NCBI RefSeq assembly: GCF_001854475.1 | Contig: NZ_MNAN01000028.1 | Span: forward strand, 371,819-435,818 | Direction: 5' to 3' | DNA length: 64,000 nt | From: Pseudoalteromonas byunsanensis | GTDB lineage: Bacteria > Pseudomonadota > Gammaproteobacteria > Enterobacterales > Alteromonadaceae | Shown: positions 19,401 to 26,181 of the stretch, piece after piece | Layout of the letters: each line of letters starts with the position of its first letter | How positions within the stretch are numbered: the first letter of the stretch is position 1 | Notes under the pieces: generated by a model | What the model was told of the DNA's origin: nothing | The model's database searches: none | The model's input: the letters and a program-made list of their open reading frames with translations, nothing else | Made by a program: the position numbers and the translations under genes

Positions 19401-20510
19401 GAAGTGGAACAGAAAATATCACAGTGGAATCGCTCTGGTGCGTCTGTTTGCACGGTGCAGTGTGACATAACTAATTTTGCCAGTGTAGAACAAGCGTATC
19501 AGTTTGTTGAGACTACTATTGCGCCAGTAGATGGTATTTTCAATTGTGCGGGCGTTTTGTCTGATGGATTGATTGATAGTCAACCGTGGTCAGCTTTTGT
19601 AAGTGTGTTGGATGCAAAAGTCGCGGGAAGTTGGAATCTCCATAAAGTAAGTTTACATAAGCCACTTAACTGGTTTGTTTTGTTCTCCTCTATTGCGACC
19701 GTATTTGGTTCTACGGGGCAAGCGAACTATGCCGCAGCAAACGCATTTTTAGATGCGCTCGCATATCAGCGTAAAGCACTAGGATTGAGTGGTTTAAGTA
19801 TTAACTGGGGCCCTTGGGCTGGGGCTGGTATGGCCGCAGGTTCTTCAGCTCAAGCAAAGTTTGAACGTGCTCAGGGCCTTGGCTTCTTGGTACCAGAAGA
19901 TGCATTTGAATTAATGATGCAACTACAGCGACATAACATGGCAGGTAACCCCCTAAGTGCAAACTATGCAGTCGTGGATGTAGATTGGAGTCTAATTCTA
20001 GGTATGTTGCCAAGCAGTACACAAGAGCATTTTTTTAGTCATATGCGAACACATGTGAATATATCAACAGGTGCGGGTGAGGGTTTAGATATAGATGAAT
20101 TTAAACAGCAATTAGCATCGACAGCAGCACAAGAGCGCCTTGAGTTCATACAACACAAAATGAATGAAGTTATTGGCAAATTGATGGCCTTAGACAAAGA
20201 CGATGTGATTAATCCTACAGAGCCGCTTCTGAATATTGGCTTTGATTCTTTGATGGCATTGGAGCTGAGAAACTCTGTCAGCAAATTGGTTGCACAAAAG
20301 TTACCAGCCACATTGCTTTTCGACTATCCAACTATTGCAACCATTAGTGCGTTTATTTTAGAGAAAATGTATCCACAAGAGCATATTGAGCAAGAGTCTC
20401 AACCTCAGGTTGATAGTGTGGAATGTGCAAAGCAGCGTGAAGCAGAACTTGAACTAGAAGCTATGAGCGACAGTGAGCTGGCAAAAATGCTTGCTGATGA
20501 ATTGATGTAA
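10401..20510 (+). CDS. Two-module type I polyketide synthase (KS-AT-KR-ACP / KS-AT-DH-KR-ACP)
   Basis: 3369 aa. N-terminal charged helix (1-35), probably a docking segment. Module 1: KS with C212, H347, H386; AT with S669 (AHSVGE) and HAFH at 770; KR with Y1308 (GQAAYGMAN); ACP S1482. Module 2: KS C1712; AT S2159 (GHSVGE) with HAFH; DH with H2469 in HQLYNTVVLP (N replaces the usual G) and D2639 in MDAFFQS; KR Y3110 (GQANYAAAN); ACP S3283. HAFH indicates malonyl-CoA. Both KRs carry the D of the LDD region (VLED, VLSD), consistent with B-type reduction. There is no DH in module 1, and no ER, methyltransferase or thioesterase. Expected output: one beta-hydroxy round, then one alpha,beta-enoyl round on a fatty starter. 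The C-terminal helix may dock with the next PKS, 13 bases downstream. Confidence 0.95.
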   Translation: MSTANKNKQEQINSLLEASYNEIQGLRAEIKEMKRHEPVAVVGAACRFPDGCNSPEQYWEYLLQNKCSVREMTNERWNADKFYDASGEQPATIYTKHISMVEQADMFDASLFNLSEPEIELMDPQQRMLLMVCHEALEHAGVERESAQGKENKTGVFIGCSTNDYARLTLSHETDEHIDGYACLGSAPSLAAGRISYLMDFHGPAVALDTSCSSSLLAVHLACESIRRGESNTALAGGVNLILTPEVSIGLSKLQALSKTGLCKTFDADADGYVRGEGCGVVVLKSLRQAQADGDEIYAVIEGSAVNHDGASNGLTAPNGAMQEKVIEQALENANVQASDIHYVETHGTGTSLGDPIEVNSLGKALRNTDPETPLLLGSVKANIGHLEAAAGIASLIKMVMSHKTQTIAPQVHFEQPNPYISWQKYQLEIPNQMQRWDLAENKKYGAISAFGLSGTNVHMITSAYHDGNSEFETEEREKLSEQPDTLVFCAGSKDALYETAKRWIAFLNLSTDSLQEICANSRAKRVHQAARVVFYVSSIKQLITELEGFIAGRTSEQCFHNLDALQPSNDQVAFLFSGQGSQYLGMGKQLYQKNTVFTDALNTCADLFLQETGKSLLDILWHNTDSENQQDLIDNTEFTQPAIFCIEIALCVYWQSKGLRPSVVLAHSVGEYAAACITGVMSIEHALKLIIKRAQLMATLCQPGSMLSISESQQYVEQLLASFDDKTLALAAINGEKSCVVAGTHEAIDACKQILVSKGVKHTQLKVSHAFHSPMMQPMLARFRQEVEAVQLKAPQVPFISSVTGLLESDLFATADYWVEQIVQPVQFYKALQSLNQCEERNTLEIGGGSTLTGLLSMTIDVNSWQMLLSLHKKHDDTVLLQSTLTSMYLRKLLPAKALAEREPFKQINLPVSAPTLKRYWCDYDPKHYLHGAKASSAYQALNTPQVCVVEYELIAQTQQLLKSHSDEKWLLISDEHTLLTQLSAEYSECVDTLNIQFLLSEQTLSMIELDNRYDGVLILPCAHATYAQEALVYSFTILNLVNTLISKSRVNKGASFIYCQREQSTVATANVEMTLHHCVTSLFRTLRLEQTQYNFVSVVLASSEHDDYQPLMAMALSGHLKSLNENELRILDSQLYRPKLKHVELASTTPHHEFSQQDCYLISGGLGALGLVIAQHLAKSGVGRLILLSRRTQWPQETQEKLDKIRQLGACVEVLSIDVCDYGALYDALNTQSGDPVNLTGIIHCAGVLEDRLSQDIDEAAFMRVQRAKVVGAYNLHQLSLEHPVKQFVLFGSLAATFGNIGQAAYGMANGFLHDLSNFRRTNSLPSVAIAWGPWAEQGMAEDALVAKAMDSVGIELLAVADALAVFDRCLRHNDQDLIVMQLRLAQLNDAMQVMPFPSYVKQYVSRCLQEQKNTPNESLSQSNDEVESEFVARLSGLNEVERQADAMRFIREKIAYASGNKDVFDYPKDQSLVDIGFDSLMAVQLRNTLAKSTQLSLPVSLLYDYPNIDSLAQYILSQSFVESEATQMHQDVHQSQENEDIAVIGMGCRFPGGIDSPQGFWRVLSEGWDAVSEIGNARWDCEYFFDEDPDAPGKMYSKWGGLLNKVDEFDNRFFGISYQEAMMMDPQQRLLLEVSWQTLEHANILPNQIGDSGVFVGCGPNEYTHILKTQGVESTNAYFGTGNSISVTAGRLAYYLGWQGPAMAIDTACSSSLVSINLACDSLRKGDCSMALAGGVNLTLSPQTNVALSKARMLSPSGRCKTFDNSADGYVRSEGCALVLLKTLSQAQKDGDNILAVIKGGAINHDGRSQGLTAPNGPSQERVIKKALARAGCEASAIQYVEAHGTGTPLGDPIEMRTIENVYGVERDTDVFVGAVKSNIGHTEAAAGVASLQKVILMMHHGQIVKNLHVDTLNEHFSEAVKSERGPVRIARENMPWEVSSQQGDTTKRAAVSSFGFSGTNAHLILEAYTAQNPEPNLGEDVVYPSYVLPVTGKNKAALQNQIEQYQAFLAGYEPSLTELCYTASTKREHFAHRTAFVATDLADLRQQLSTTDDYPDVHTKANKLAFMFTGQGSQYVGMGQELAQYANEFKRVLTECDALMHQYLGCSILSVMWEELDSKVNDTYYTQPALFALEYALAKQWVAWGVEPNVVCGHSVGEYAAACLAGVMSLPDAVKVICARSRLMVELCQAGSMLAVFADKESVQAYINTLDAAYSQDLSVAAVNGEKNIIVSGSSASVAQLEMQLAQLNVNARSLVVSHAFHSTLMKPMLASFYEVVNSVSLNKPTIPFVSTVTGEQISNEITDPQYWVTHVEQAVLYADALDTLAQLSVDTYLEIGPANQLMGMAKRHLDNDSINFCVSLKRNNEWQAVLSSVAALFSMGKNINWTDFYANHCTLKAVMLPTYPFQRTRIWPKTAENILYPTLESSGPKSGSSNPLGSTTELANGDVAYINTASANTPFEIEDHQLYNTVVLPGASHLAMSALIAKDRNYGFGYEIRNVLFPNAMVFGEQQHKDVQYVLSTQTTAQSSLTAYSKPSDNKAKWTQHYSAELIPNPEQSAGNRSIEFDLVSWQTELGEMISGEHFYREMDAAGYQLTGGFRWIEQIWRKPGKALTRLRAPHSDAEKSYLIYPGLMDAFFQSTAAASPDATFKLSDTTDIYIPMAVDAMSICAEITSAVWCYIEMLQADEIAAQQETFSHRIWVFNDEGRVLLWFDALRSKKAPKSVLLEAIKPPLSKLAYDIQWQEQTLRNDFSTHSTTLPKSVLCLAYDYYPVLADSLTERGIEHHWLVLDESCIDIQTALVDEQAIRSKLEAIIASHKVHTVLNLLSHEITSRCDHDLSKAQTCMLQPTLLTQQTFVKHLQEPDWIFTAFASEQAPIAALFQGFARVLRNEFNGTQIKLLDFDQGNVEAASNNIVNEIVSADSIEDVRYIQNRRYTAKLMPSVLDTVAQTQQRFDETRSYIIAGGLGAIGLGLTQHLIDNGAKYVVLLSRRQTSAEVEQKISQWNRSGASVCTVQCDITNFASVEQAYQFVETTIAPVDGIFNCAGVLSDGLIDSQPWSAFVSVLDAKVAGSWNLHKVSLHKPLNWFVLFSSIATVFGSTGQANYAAANAFLDALAYQRKALGLSGLSINWGPWAGAGMAAGSSAQAKFERAQGLGFLVPEDAFELMMQLQRHNMAGNPLSANYAVVDVDWSLILGMLPSSTQEHFFSHMRTHVNISTGAGEGLDIDEFKQQLASTAAQERLEFIQHKMNEVIGKLMALDKDDVINPTEPLLNIGFDSLMALELRNSVSKLVAQKLPATLLFDYPTIATISAFILEKMYPQEHIEQESQPQVDSVECAKQREAELELEAMSDSELAKMLADELM

Positions 20511-20523
20511 AGGGAGTACGGTT

Positions 20524-23500
20524 GTGACCAATAAAGATCAGACGCGGCAACTGATGGAAAACGCTTTAACCAAGATAAGAAGCTTAAATTCGGAGTTAAC
20601 TAACTTGAAGTCTGAACCTATTGCGATTGTAGGAATAGGCTGTCGATTTCCAGAGGGTGCAAATGATGTTGAGTTATTTTGGCAAGGATTAGTAGAGGGT
20701 AAAAACAGTGTTGTAGATATGAAGAAACAGCGCTGGGATCACGATAAATTTTTCGACAAGAATGGTCCAAAAAAAGGTAAAACATATTCACCCAAAGCTG
20801 GTTTGTTAGATGAAATTCTGCGCTTTGACGCTGAACTGTTTAAAACAACAGCTCATGAAGCAGAGTGTATGGACCCGCAGCAGAGGCAGCTATTAGAGGT
20901 TAGTTGGGCTGCTTTGGAGAACGCCGGAATGCCAATTGAGAGTATTCGAGGTGCAAATGCGGGCGTATTTGTAGGTGTGATGAACAAAGATCATTCAGAT
21001 CTTATGGTTAATCAACTGAGTAACGACCAGATATTGGCGCAAATGAATACCGGCAATCACGAAAGTGTTTTATCGGGTCGTCTATCCTATTTTTTCGACT
21101 TTAAAGGACCTAGCTTGACGTTGAATACAGCATGTTCGTCTTCTTTGTTAACTGTGCATTTAGCGTGTCAAAGTTTACGTAGTAGAGAGTGTGATTTTGC
21201 GATTGCTGGTGGATGTAATCTATTGCTATCACCAACATCAACAATTGCACAGTCTCAGGCAAGAATGCATTCAACATCGGGTTATTGTAAAACATTTGAT
21301 GCCAGTGCTGACGGATATGTGCGTTCTGAAGGGGTTGGAATGGTTGTGCTCAAGCGACTATCTCAGGCTCAGCAGGATGGAGATTTCATTTATTGTGTTA
21401 TCAAAGGTAGTGCGACTAATCAAGATGGGTTAAGTCAAGGTATTAGTGCACCAAACGGACCTTCTCAAGAGCGAGTAATGCGCACAGCGCTAAATAATGC
21501 TGGGATGCTAGCTAAAGATGTCGGTTATGTTGAGTCACATGGGACGGGGACTAAGCTGGGAGACCCAATTGAAGCTCGTTCGTTGGGCTGCGTGTATGGA
21601 CGCGCAGCAGGTCGCGAACAACCGCTCATTGTAGGGGCTCTAAAAAGTAACATTGGGCATGCTGAATCAGCAGCGGGTGTTGCCAGTTTGATTAAAACTG
21701 CGAAAGTACTGCAAACTGGTGTGATCCCAGCCAACCTTCATTGCACAGAGGTTAATCCTCATATTGATTTGCAACATGAAAATTTAGCACCGAGTCAAAA
21801 GTTACAAACTTGGCAAACAGCCCCGCGCTCAACACGCGTTGCAGCGGTAAGCTCATTTGGTTTTAGTGGCACAAATGTACATATGATACTGGCGCAATAT
21901 GACGGTGATAAAGAGCAAGCACAAGTTGAGGAGGCTAGTTCAAACTCGGTGCAATACCACTATCACGTACTGAGAATATCGGCGCAATCGCAAGCGGCCT
22001 TACGAGAAAATATCGAACGAGCAAAATCAGTTTTGGCCAACTGTTCACAAGATATGGTCGCAAATATTTGTTATAGCTACAACATAGGCCGTAGTGACTT
22101 TGAGCACAGTATACTTGTGCATGGAGCTAACAAGGAACAGCTGTCAAAAGCCTTAGATAGTGAGCTACAAAGCTATCAGCACAGCGTAAAAAAAGCATTA
22201 ACGAAGGCAAATGTACACTTTGGTCAAATATTTGAGCATGAGTTACGCACTTGCAAGCAGTTTTATCGCACCAGTGCAGCATTTAGAAACGCCTATGATG
22301 AGTTGAGTCAAGCATTGCAGTCTCGCTCTGAGCTCAATGAAGCATTGCTTCGTGGTGAGCTATATGCTCATGCGAGTGAACAAGAGATATCCCAACATGC
22401 CATTTTGTGTCAGTACGCTTTATTTACTATGTGGTCTCAGTTGGGGTTTAGCCCAGACATGGTCAGTTCCGAGCTAGAAAATGACGAGTTTGTTCTCGCT
22501 ATAATTAACAATGTGGGTGTATCTGAACTGGCAAATATACTATCGAGTGCACCGTCAATTACGAGTAAGTACTCATCCACAGTGCGCACTTTTACAAGGC
22601 ACGGTGATAGTGATTTTAAGCTGGCAGCATCTGATATTAATACGATGGCGGTGTTACAAGAAAAAATGAACGCTAAGCGTTTAGTGATTCTAGGTAGTGC
22701 GGGATTATTGCTACCAAACGTGTTTGACAATAGCTTAGTTTTTTCTGGCTTCATAGAAAGTGACGATTATACGCCCTGGCCTGAAATAGCAGCTCAGTAT
22801 TCAAGTGCCTATGCACAGGGTTATCGAATGCAATTACACGGTTGGTACTATGGTAAACAGGTGAGCAAAATACCTGTACCGAGTTACGCTTTTCAAGGTG
22901 AGCGGTACTGGTTTGAATTGTTAGAACCGTCTAAAAGTGGGCCAAGTAGTACACGAGTCGAGATACCCACAGCGCAGCAAGTAGACCATAATTCGGCAGG
23001 TGAATTCACACTGCATCAGATAGCATTGCTTGCGAAAACAACCGCAGAGAAAGTAGATGTAAATGCAACTCTGATGAGTGATATGGGGTTCGACTCCTTG
23101 ATGGTAGTAGATCTGAGAGAAGCCTTGATGAAACGCTATCCTACCTTGGCGGATATTCCTTATGAGATGCTCTATGATTCACCCATCAGCAGTTTACAAA
23201 CATATATGGACAACAGTGTTGATGAAAGCAGCGCGGTAGAATCTGAACTCTCGGATCAGGATGAGCTATCTGCAGCTGTAAAGTGGCTGGGAACTTGGCA
23301 GCCTGAGCATGTTCAGATTGATCAGAAGCTAGTTCACAAGCATGAAAAACATAATGTTCTAATCGCAGAAATGTCTCGTATAGATGATAGCGATTGGTAT
23401 GCTTCACAGCTGTATCATGACCCACAGCACCCGTTTTTCTACGAACACCCTCAAGACCATATCCCCGGTTTGTATCTTATTGAAGCTGTTCGCCAATTTG

Positions 23501-23778
23501 GTTTAGCAAGTGCGCATTGCTTTCACAATGTACCACTGAAACACCCATTTGTGCTTGACGATATGCAGATCAATTTCTCGCATTTTGCAGAGCAACATGC
23601 GCCTGTATTTATGTTGGCCAAATTTACCGACAAATTACTCGTAGATGGTGTTTTACATCGAATGAATAGCACCTGCTACTTAGTACAGCATGGGCGAGTC
23701 ATTGGTAATGTCAGTGGTAGAGGGCTGATCATGAACAAAGACAAATACAGTGCGATACGCGAATTGGCTGAAGCCTAG
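20524..23778 (+). CDS. PKS terminal module with degenerate AT and AfsA hotdog domain (KS-AT0-ACP-AfsA)
   Basis: 1084 aa, GTG start preceded by AGGGAG (20511-20516). KS at about 30-455 with C204, H339, H379. Residues 480-800 align in outline with an AT and its post-AT linker (…SYAFQGERYWFE), but the GHSxGE nucleophile region reads SSELEN at 648-653, so this AT should be inactive. ACP S858 (MGFDSLMVV). Residues 930-1075 form an AfsA-type hotdog domain: LVHKHEKHNVL, HPFFYEHPQDHIPG and LIEAVRQFG. In A-factor biosynthesis AfsA joins a beta-ketoacyl thioester to dihydroxyacetone phosphate. This module lacks KR and DH and should give a beta-ketoacyl-ACP. Inference: chain release here is by AfsA transfer to a C3 phosphate, not by a thioesterase. 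Malonyl loading must come from another AT. Confidence 0.93.
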   Translation: MTNKDQTRQLMENALTKIRSLNSELTNLKSEPIAIVGIGCRFPEGANDVELFWQGLVEGKNSVVDMKKQRWDHDKFFDKNGPKKGKTYSPKAGLLDEILRFDAELFKTTAHEAECMDPQQRQLLEVSWAALENAGMPIESIRGANAGVFVGVMNKDHSDLMVNQLSNDQILAQMNTGNHESVLSGRLSYFFDFKGPSLTLNTACSSSLLTVHLACQSLRSRECDFAIAGGCNLLLSPTSTIAQSQARMHSTSGYCKTFDASADGYVRSEGVGMVVLKRLSQAQQDGDFIYCVIKGSATNQDGLSQGISAPNGPSQERVMRTALNNAGMLAKDVGYVESHGTGTKLGDPIEARSLGCVYGRAAGREQPLIVGALKSNIGHAESAAGVASLIKTAKVLQTGVIPANLHCTEVNPHIDLQHENLAPSQKLQTWQTAPRSTRVAAVSSFGFSGTNVHMILAQYDGDKEQAQVEEASSNSVQYHYHVLRISAQSQAALRENIERAKSVLANCSQDMVANICYSYNIGRSDFEHSILVHGANKEQLSKALDSELQSYQHSVKKALTKANVHFGQIFEHELRTCKQFYRTSAAFRNAYDELSQALQSRSELNEALLRGELYAHASEQEISQHAILCQYALFTMWSQLGFSPDMVSSELENDEFVLAIINNVGVSELANILSSAPSITSKYSSTVRTFTRHGDSDFKLAASDINTMAVLQEKMNAKRLVILGSAGLLLPNVFDNSLVFSGFIESDDYTPWPEIAAQYSSAYAQGYRMQLHGWYYGKQVSKIPVPSYAFQGERYWFELLEPSKSGPSSTRVEIPTAQQVDHNSAGEFTLHQIALLAKTTAEKVDVNATLMSDMGFDSLMVVDLREALMKRYPTLADIPYEMLYDSPISSLQTYMDNSVDESSAVESELSDQDELSAAVKWLGTWQPEHVQIDQKLVHKHEKHNVLIAEMSRIDDSDWYASQLYHDPQHPFFYEHPQDHIPGLYLIEAVRQFGLASAHCFHNVPLKHPFVLDDMQINFSHFAEQHAPVFMLAKFTDKLLVDGVLHRMNSTCYLVQHGRVIGNVSGRGLIMNKDKYSAIRELAEA

Positions 23779-23817
23779 TTGCGTGCGATTAGATTTTTAA
23801 TTTTGTAGGAAAAAATC

Positions 23818-24429
23818 ATGACAATACAAGCGCAGAGCAAAGAAGTTGTAGCGGTATTCGACTTTGATAAAACACTCACCGACAGGCATACATTTTGGCG
23901 ATATTTGGTGAGTTTGGTTGGGCCGATTAAGTTTTGGCTCGTGGCTATCACGTTAGTGCCCACTGCTATTCGTTTGTGGCGAAAAAAAATAGCCTTGATG
24001 GACGCGCGTGAAGTGATGATCCGCCGCTGTATGACGGGGGTTTCTTCGAAAAACTATTTTGAAAAAGGGCAAGTCTTTGCTCAAGGCGCTATAGACCCGT
24101 GGATAAGACCCGAAGCTCTGGCGAAATTACGTTGGCATCAAGAAAACAATCATAAATGTATCTTAATTTCGAATGCCGCGGAGTCATACATCGAGCCTTG
24201 GTCGAGGAAAATGGGTTTTTGCGCATATAGCGGCTCACGATTTGAATTGTCTGGAGACAAACTTACGGGGCAGCTCATTGGTGATCATTGCCAAGGTCCT
24301 GAGAAAGTTGTTCGGCTTCAACAGATTTTGGGTCCACTCGAGAGGTATGAAATTTATGCCTACGGCGATAGCAGCGGTGACAAAGAACTACTTGAGGTAG
24401 CTGATCATCCTCATTACAGATGTTTCTAA
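23818..24429 (+). CDS. HAD-family (subfamily IB) phosphatase
   Basis: 203 aa. Motif I is DFDKTLT (D15, D17, T19), motif II is ILISNAAES, a lysine sits in GPEKVVR and motif IV is YGDSSGDKEL. These match SerB-like HAD-IB hydrolases, and all catalytic positions are present. It starts 39 bases after the AfsA-containing PKS. An AfsA reaction with dihydroxyacetone phosphate leaves a phosphate ester, so this enzyme is a good candidate for the following dephosphorylation. The substrate is inferred from context only. Confidence 0.85.
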   Translation: MTIQAQSKEVVAVFDFDKTLTDRHTFWRYLVSLVGPIKFWLVAITLVPTAIRLWRKKIALMDAREVMIRRCMTGVSSKNYFEKGQVFAQGAIDPWIRPEALAKLRWHQENNHKCILISNAAESYIEPWSRKMGFCAYSGSRFELSGDKLTGQLIGDHCQGPEKVVRLQQILGPLERYEIYAYGDSSGDKELLEVADHPHYRCF

Positions 24430-24466
24430 TAAACAATCATTTAATTAATAGTTTTAAGGACGAAAA

Positions 24467-26149
24467 ATGACTGAATTTAAATCTAATGACGAAGTCATTA
24501 TCGTAGGTGCGGGTCCTGTAGGTCTAACCTCAGCAATTCAGCTACAACGGTTTGGCATTAAGCATCGCATTATAGATAAAAGGCTTGAAAGACAGCCATT
24601 TTCAAAGGCCTTCGCAATTCACTCCAGAAGCTTGGAAGTGTTTGAAGACATGGGGGTTTTGGATGATATTCGTAACAAAGCACACTTTGTTGAAGGGATG
24701 CACATCTACAGTAACGGCAAGAGGCTAATCAATTATACATTTGATGTACTTGATATTCCGTATCAGCATGTTGCCAGCATCCCTCAAAATGTCTTAGAAG
24801 AGATATTACAACAGAAGTACGAGCAACTCGGTGGTACGGTGGAAGTAGGTGTTGAGCTTATTGACGTTAAGCAACAGGACAATAGTGTGGCCACCATATT
24901 TAAAAGTGCCGATAAGCAGGAGTCGGGCTATTTTGCCTACATGATAGCGGCAGATGGGATCAAAAGTGAAGTGAGAACTTTACTCGATATTCCATTTGTA
25001 GGGTCTGATTACAAAACTCCCTATATCATTGCTGATGGCAAACTCGACTGGCATGGAGATGACAAAATTGGTCATGTGTATGTAGCGGGGGGGGGCTATA
25101 TTATGTTTTTCCCACTACCTAACGGGCTATGGCGTGTGGTTGTTGATGAATCAACGAATGCACTCACCCAAGAGCAGCTGACCCCAGAAGTAGTAAATAA
25201 GTATATACGTGATAAAAATATAGAGCACGCATCGTTTAGCGATCCCGTGTGGTTGTCTATTGCTCATTTTAAGCAGCGTTTAATCGATAATTACAACCAA
25301 AATAACATCTATTTTGCGGGTGACGCGTGTCATGTCCACAGTCCAATCGGTGGTCAAGGTCTCAATACGGGAATTCAAGATGCTTTCAATTTAAGTTGGA
25401 AGATAGCACATAGCTTACTATATGGAGCGTCACCCATACTGCTAGAAAGTTATAGCCGTGAAAGGCGGCCAGTAGCGCAAATGGTTCTTGATAGAACGAA
25501 TCAACAAATGAAGCTTTTAAATATGGCGAATCCTGTGTTGAGAGTTCTTAGAGATCTGGTCGTCCCGCGTATTGCAAGCACCCATAAGTTTAAAACGAAT
25601 GTGGTTTCACAAGCTGCGGGATTTTTAGTTGATTATGGTGACTCGCAACTGACTATTGCTAATCAAGCCAGCAAACTGGTTGGTAAGCGAATGCCGGATT
25701 GTACTTTGAGCGATAGCTTAAGTGGTGCTTCAGAAAGGTTGTTTGATTTACTAACTGGCACACATTACAGCTTGTTGTTAATAACTAATGCTCTTTCAGA
25801 TGATTGCGATGAGCTACTTCGAAGTACTCCTTACCTAACAGGCGACTTTTTAAAGGCATTTTTAATTAGCCAAAAACCTGCCTCTTTAGAGCATCAAAGC
25901 TCACATTCACGTCAATGCTATGAGCACTATGTTGATAGCACAGGCAAGCTGCAACGGCTCACATTATTAGGAGAAGAGTCTGCTTTGCTAGTCAGACCGG
26001 ATGGCTATGTAGCGATTGAATGCTCTATACAAGATGCTATCAAGGTGTTCGATTATTTAGGTGCTTTGTATAAAAAACAAACTTTTGAGGCACAGATAAC
26101 ATCCTCAGACACACCATCTTTTCAGCAAGATGCTGAGCCCTGTGTTTAA
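24467..26149 (+). CDS. FAD-dependent monooxygenase (PHBH/MhpA-like)
   Basis: 560 aa. Rossmann motif IIVGAGPVGLTSAIQL near the N-terminus, a DG motif in MIAADGIKSEVR, and the GD motif FAGDACHVHSPIGGQGLNTG. A roughly 150-residue C-terminal extension is of the thioredoxin-like type seen in MhpA/phenol-hydroxylase relatives. Family members hydroxylate or epoxidise using FAD and NAD(P)H. AAGGA precedes the ATG. It sits between the phosphatase and the exporter, so it probably oxidises the released product. Whether it hydroxylates, epoxidises or rearranges the ring cannot be told. Confidence 0.87.
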   Translation: MTEFKSNDEVIIVGAGPVGLTSAIQLQRFGIKHRIIDKRLERQPFSKAFAIHSRSLEVFEDMGVLDDIRNKAHFVEGMHIYSNGKRLINYTFDVLDIPYQHVASIPQNVLEEILQQKYEQLGGTVEVGVELIDVKQQDNSVATIFKSADKQESGYFAYMIAADGIKSEVRTLLDIPFVGSDYKTPYIIADGKLDWHGDDKIGHVYVAGGGYIMFFPLPNGLWRVVVDESTNALTQEQLTPEVVNKYIRDKNIEHASFSDPVWLSIAHFKQRLIDNYNQNNIYFAGDACHVHSPIGGQGLNTGIQDAFNLSWKIAHSLLYGASPILLESYSRERRPVAQMVLDRTNQQMKLLNMANPVLRVLRDLVVPRIASTHKFKTNVVSQAAGFLVDYGDSQLTIANQASKLVGKRMPDCTLSDSLSGASERLFDLLTGTHYSLLLITNALSDDCDELLRSTPYLTGDFLKAFLISQKPASLEHQSSHSRQCYEHYVDSTGKLQRLTLLGEESALLVRPDGYVAIECSIQDAIKVFDYLGALYKKQTFEAQITSSDTPSFQQDAEPCV

Positions 26150-26181
26150 GCTCAGGTTAATTGATTTTACAGGTTAGTTAT

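Noticed and set aside
10401..20510. Trans-AT polyketide synthase
   Set aside because: Both modules of the large protein contain intact AT domains with GHSVGE-type serines and HAFH motifs; only the last module lacks a working AT.
10401..23778. Polyunsaturated fatty acid (pfa) synthase
   Set aside because: There are no tandem ACP repeats and no FabA-like DH or ER domains; modules are colinear with cis ATs.
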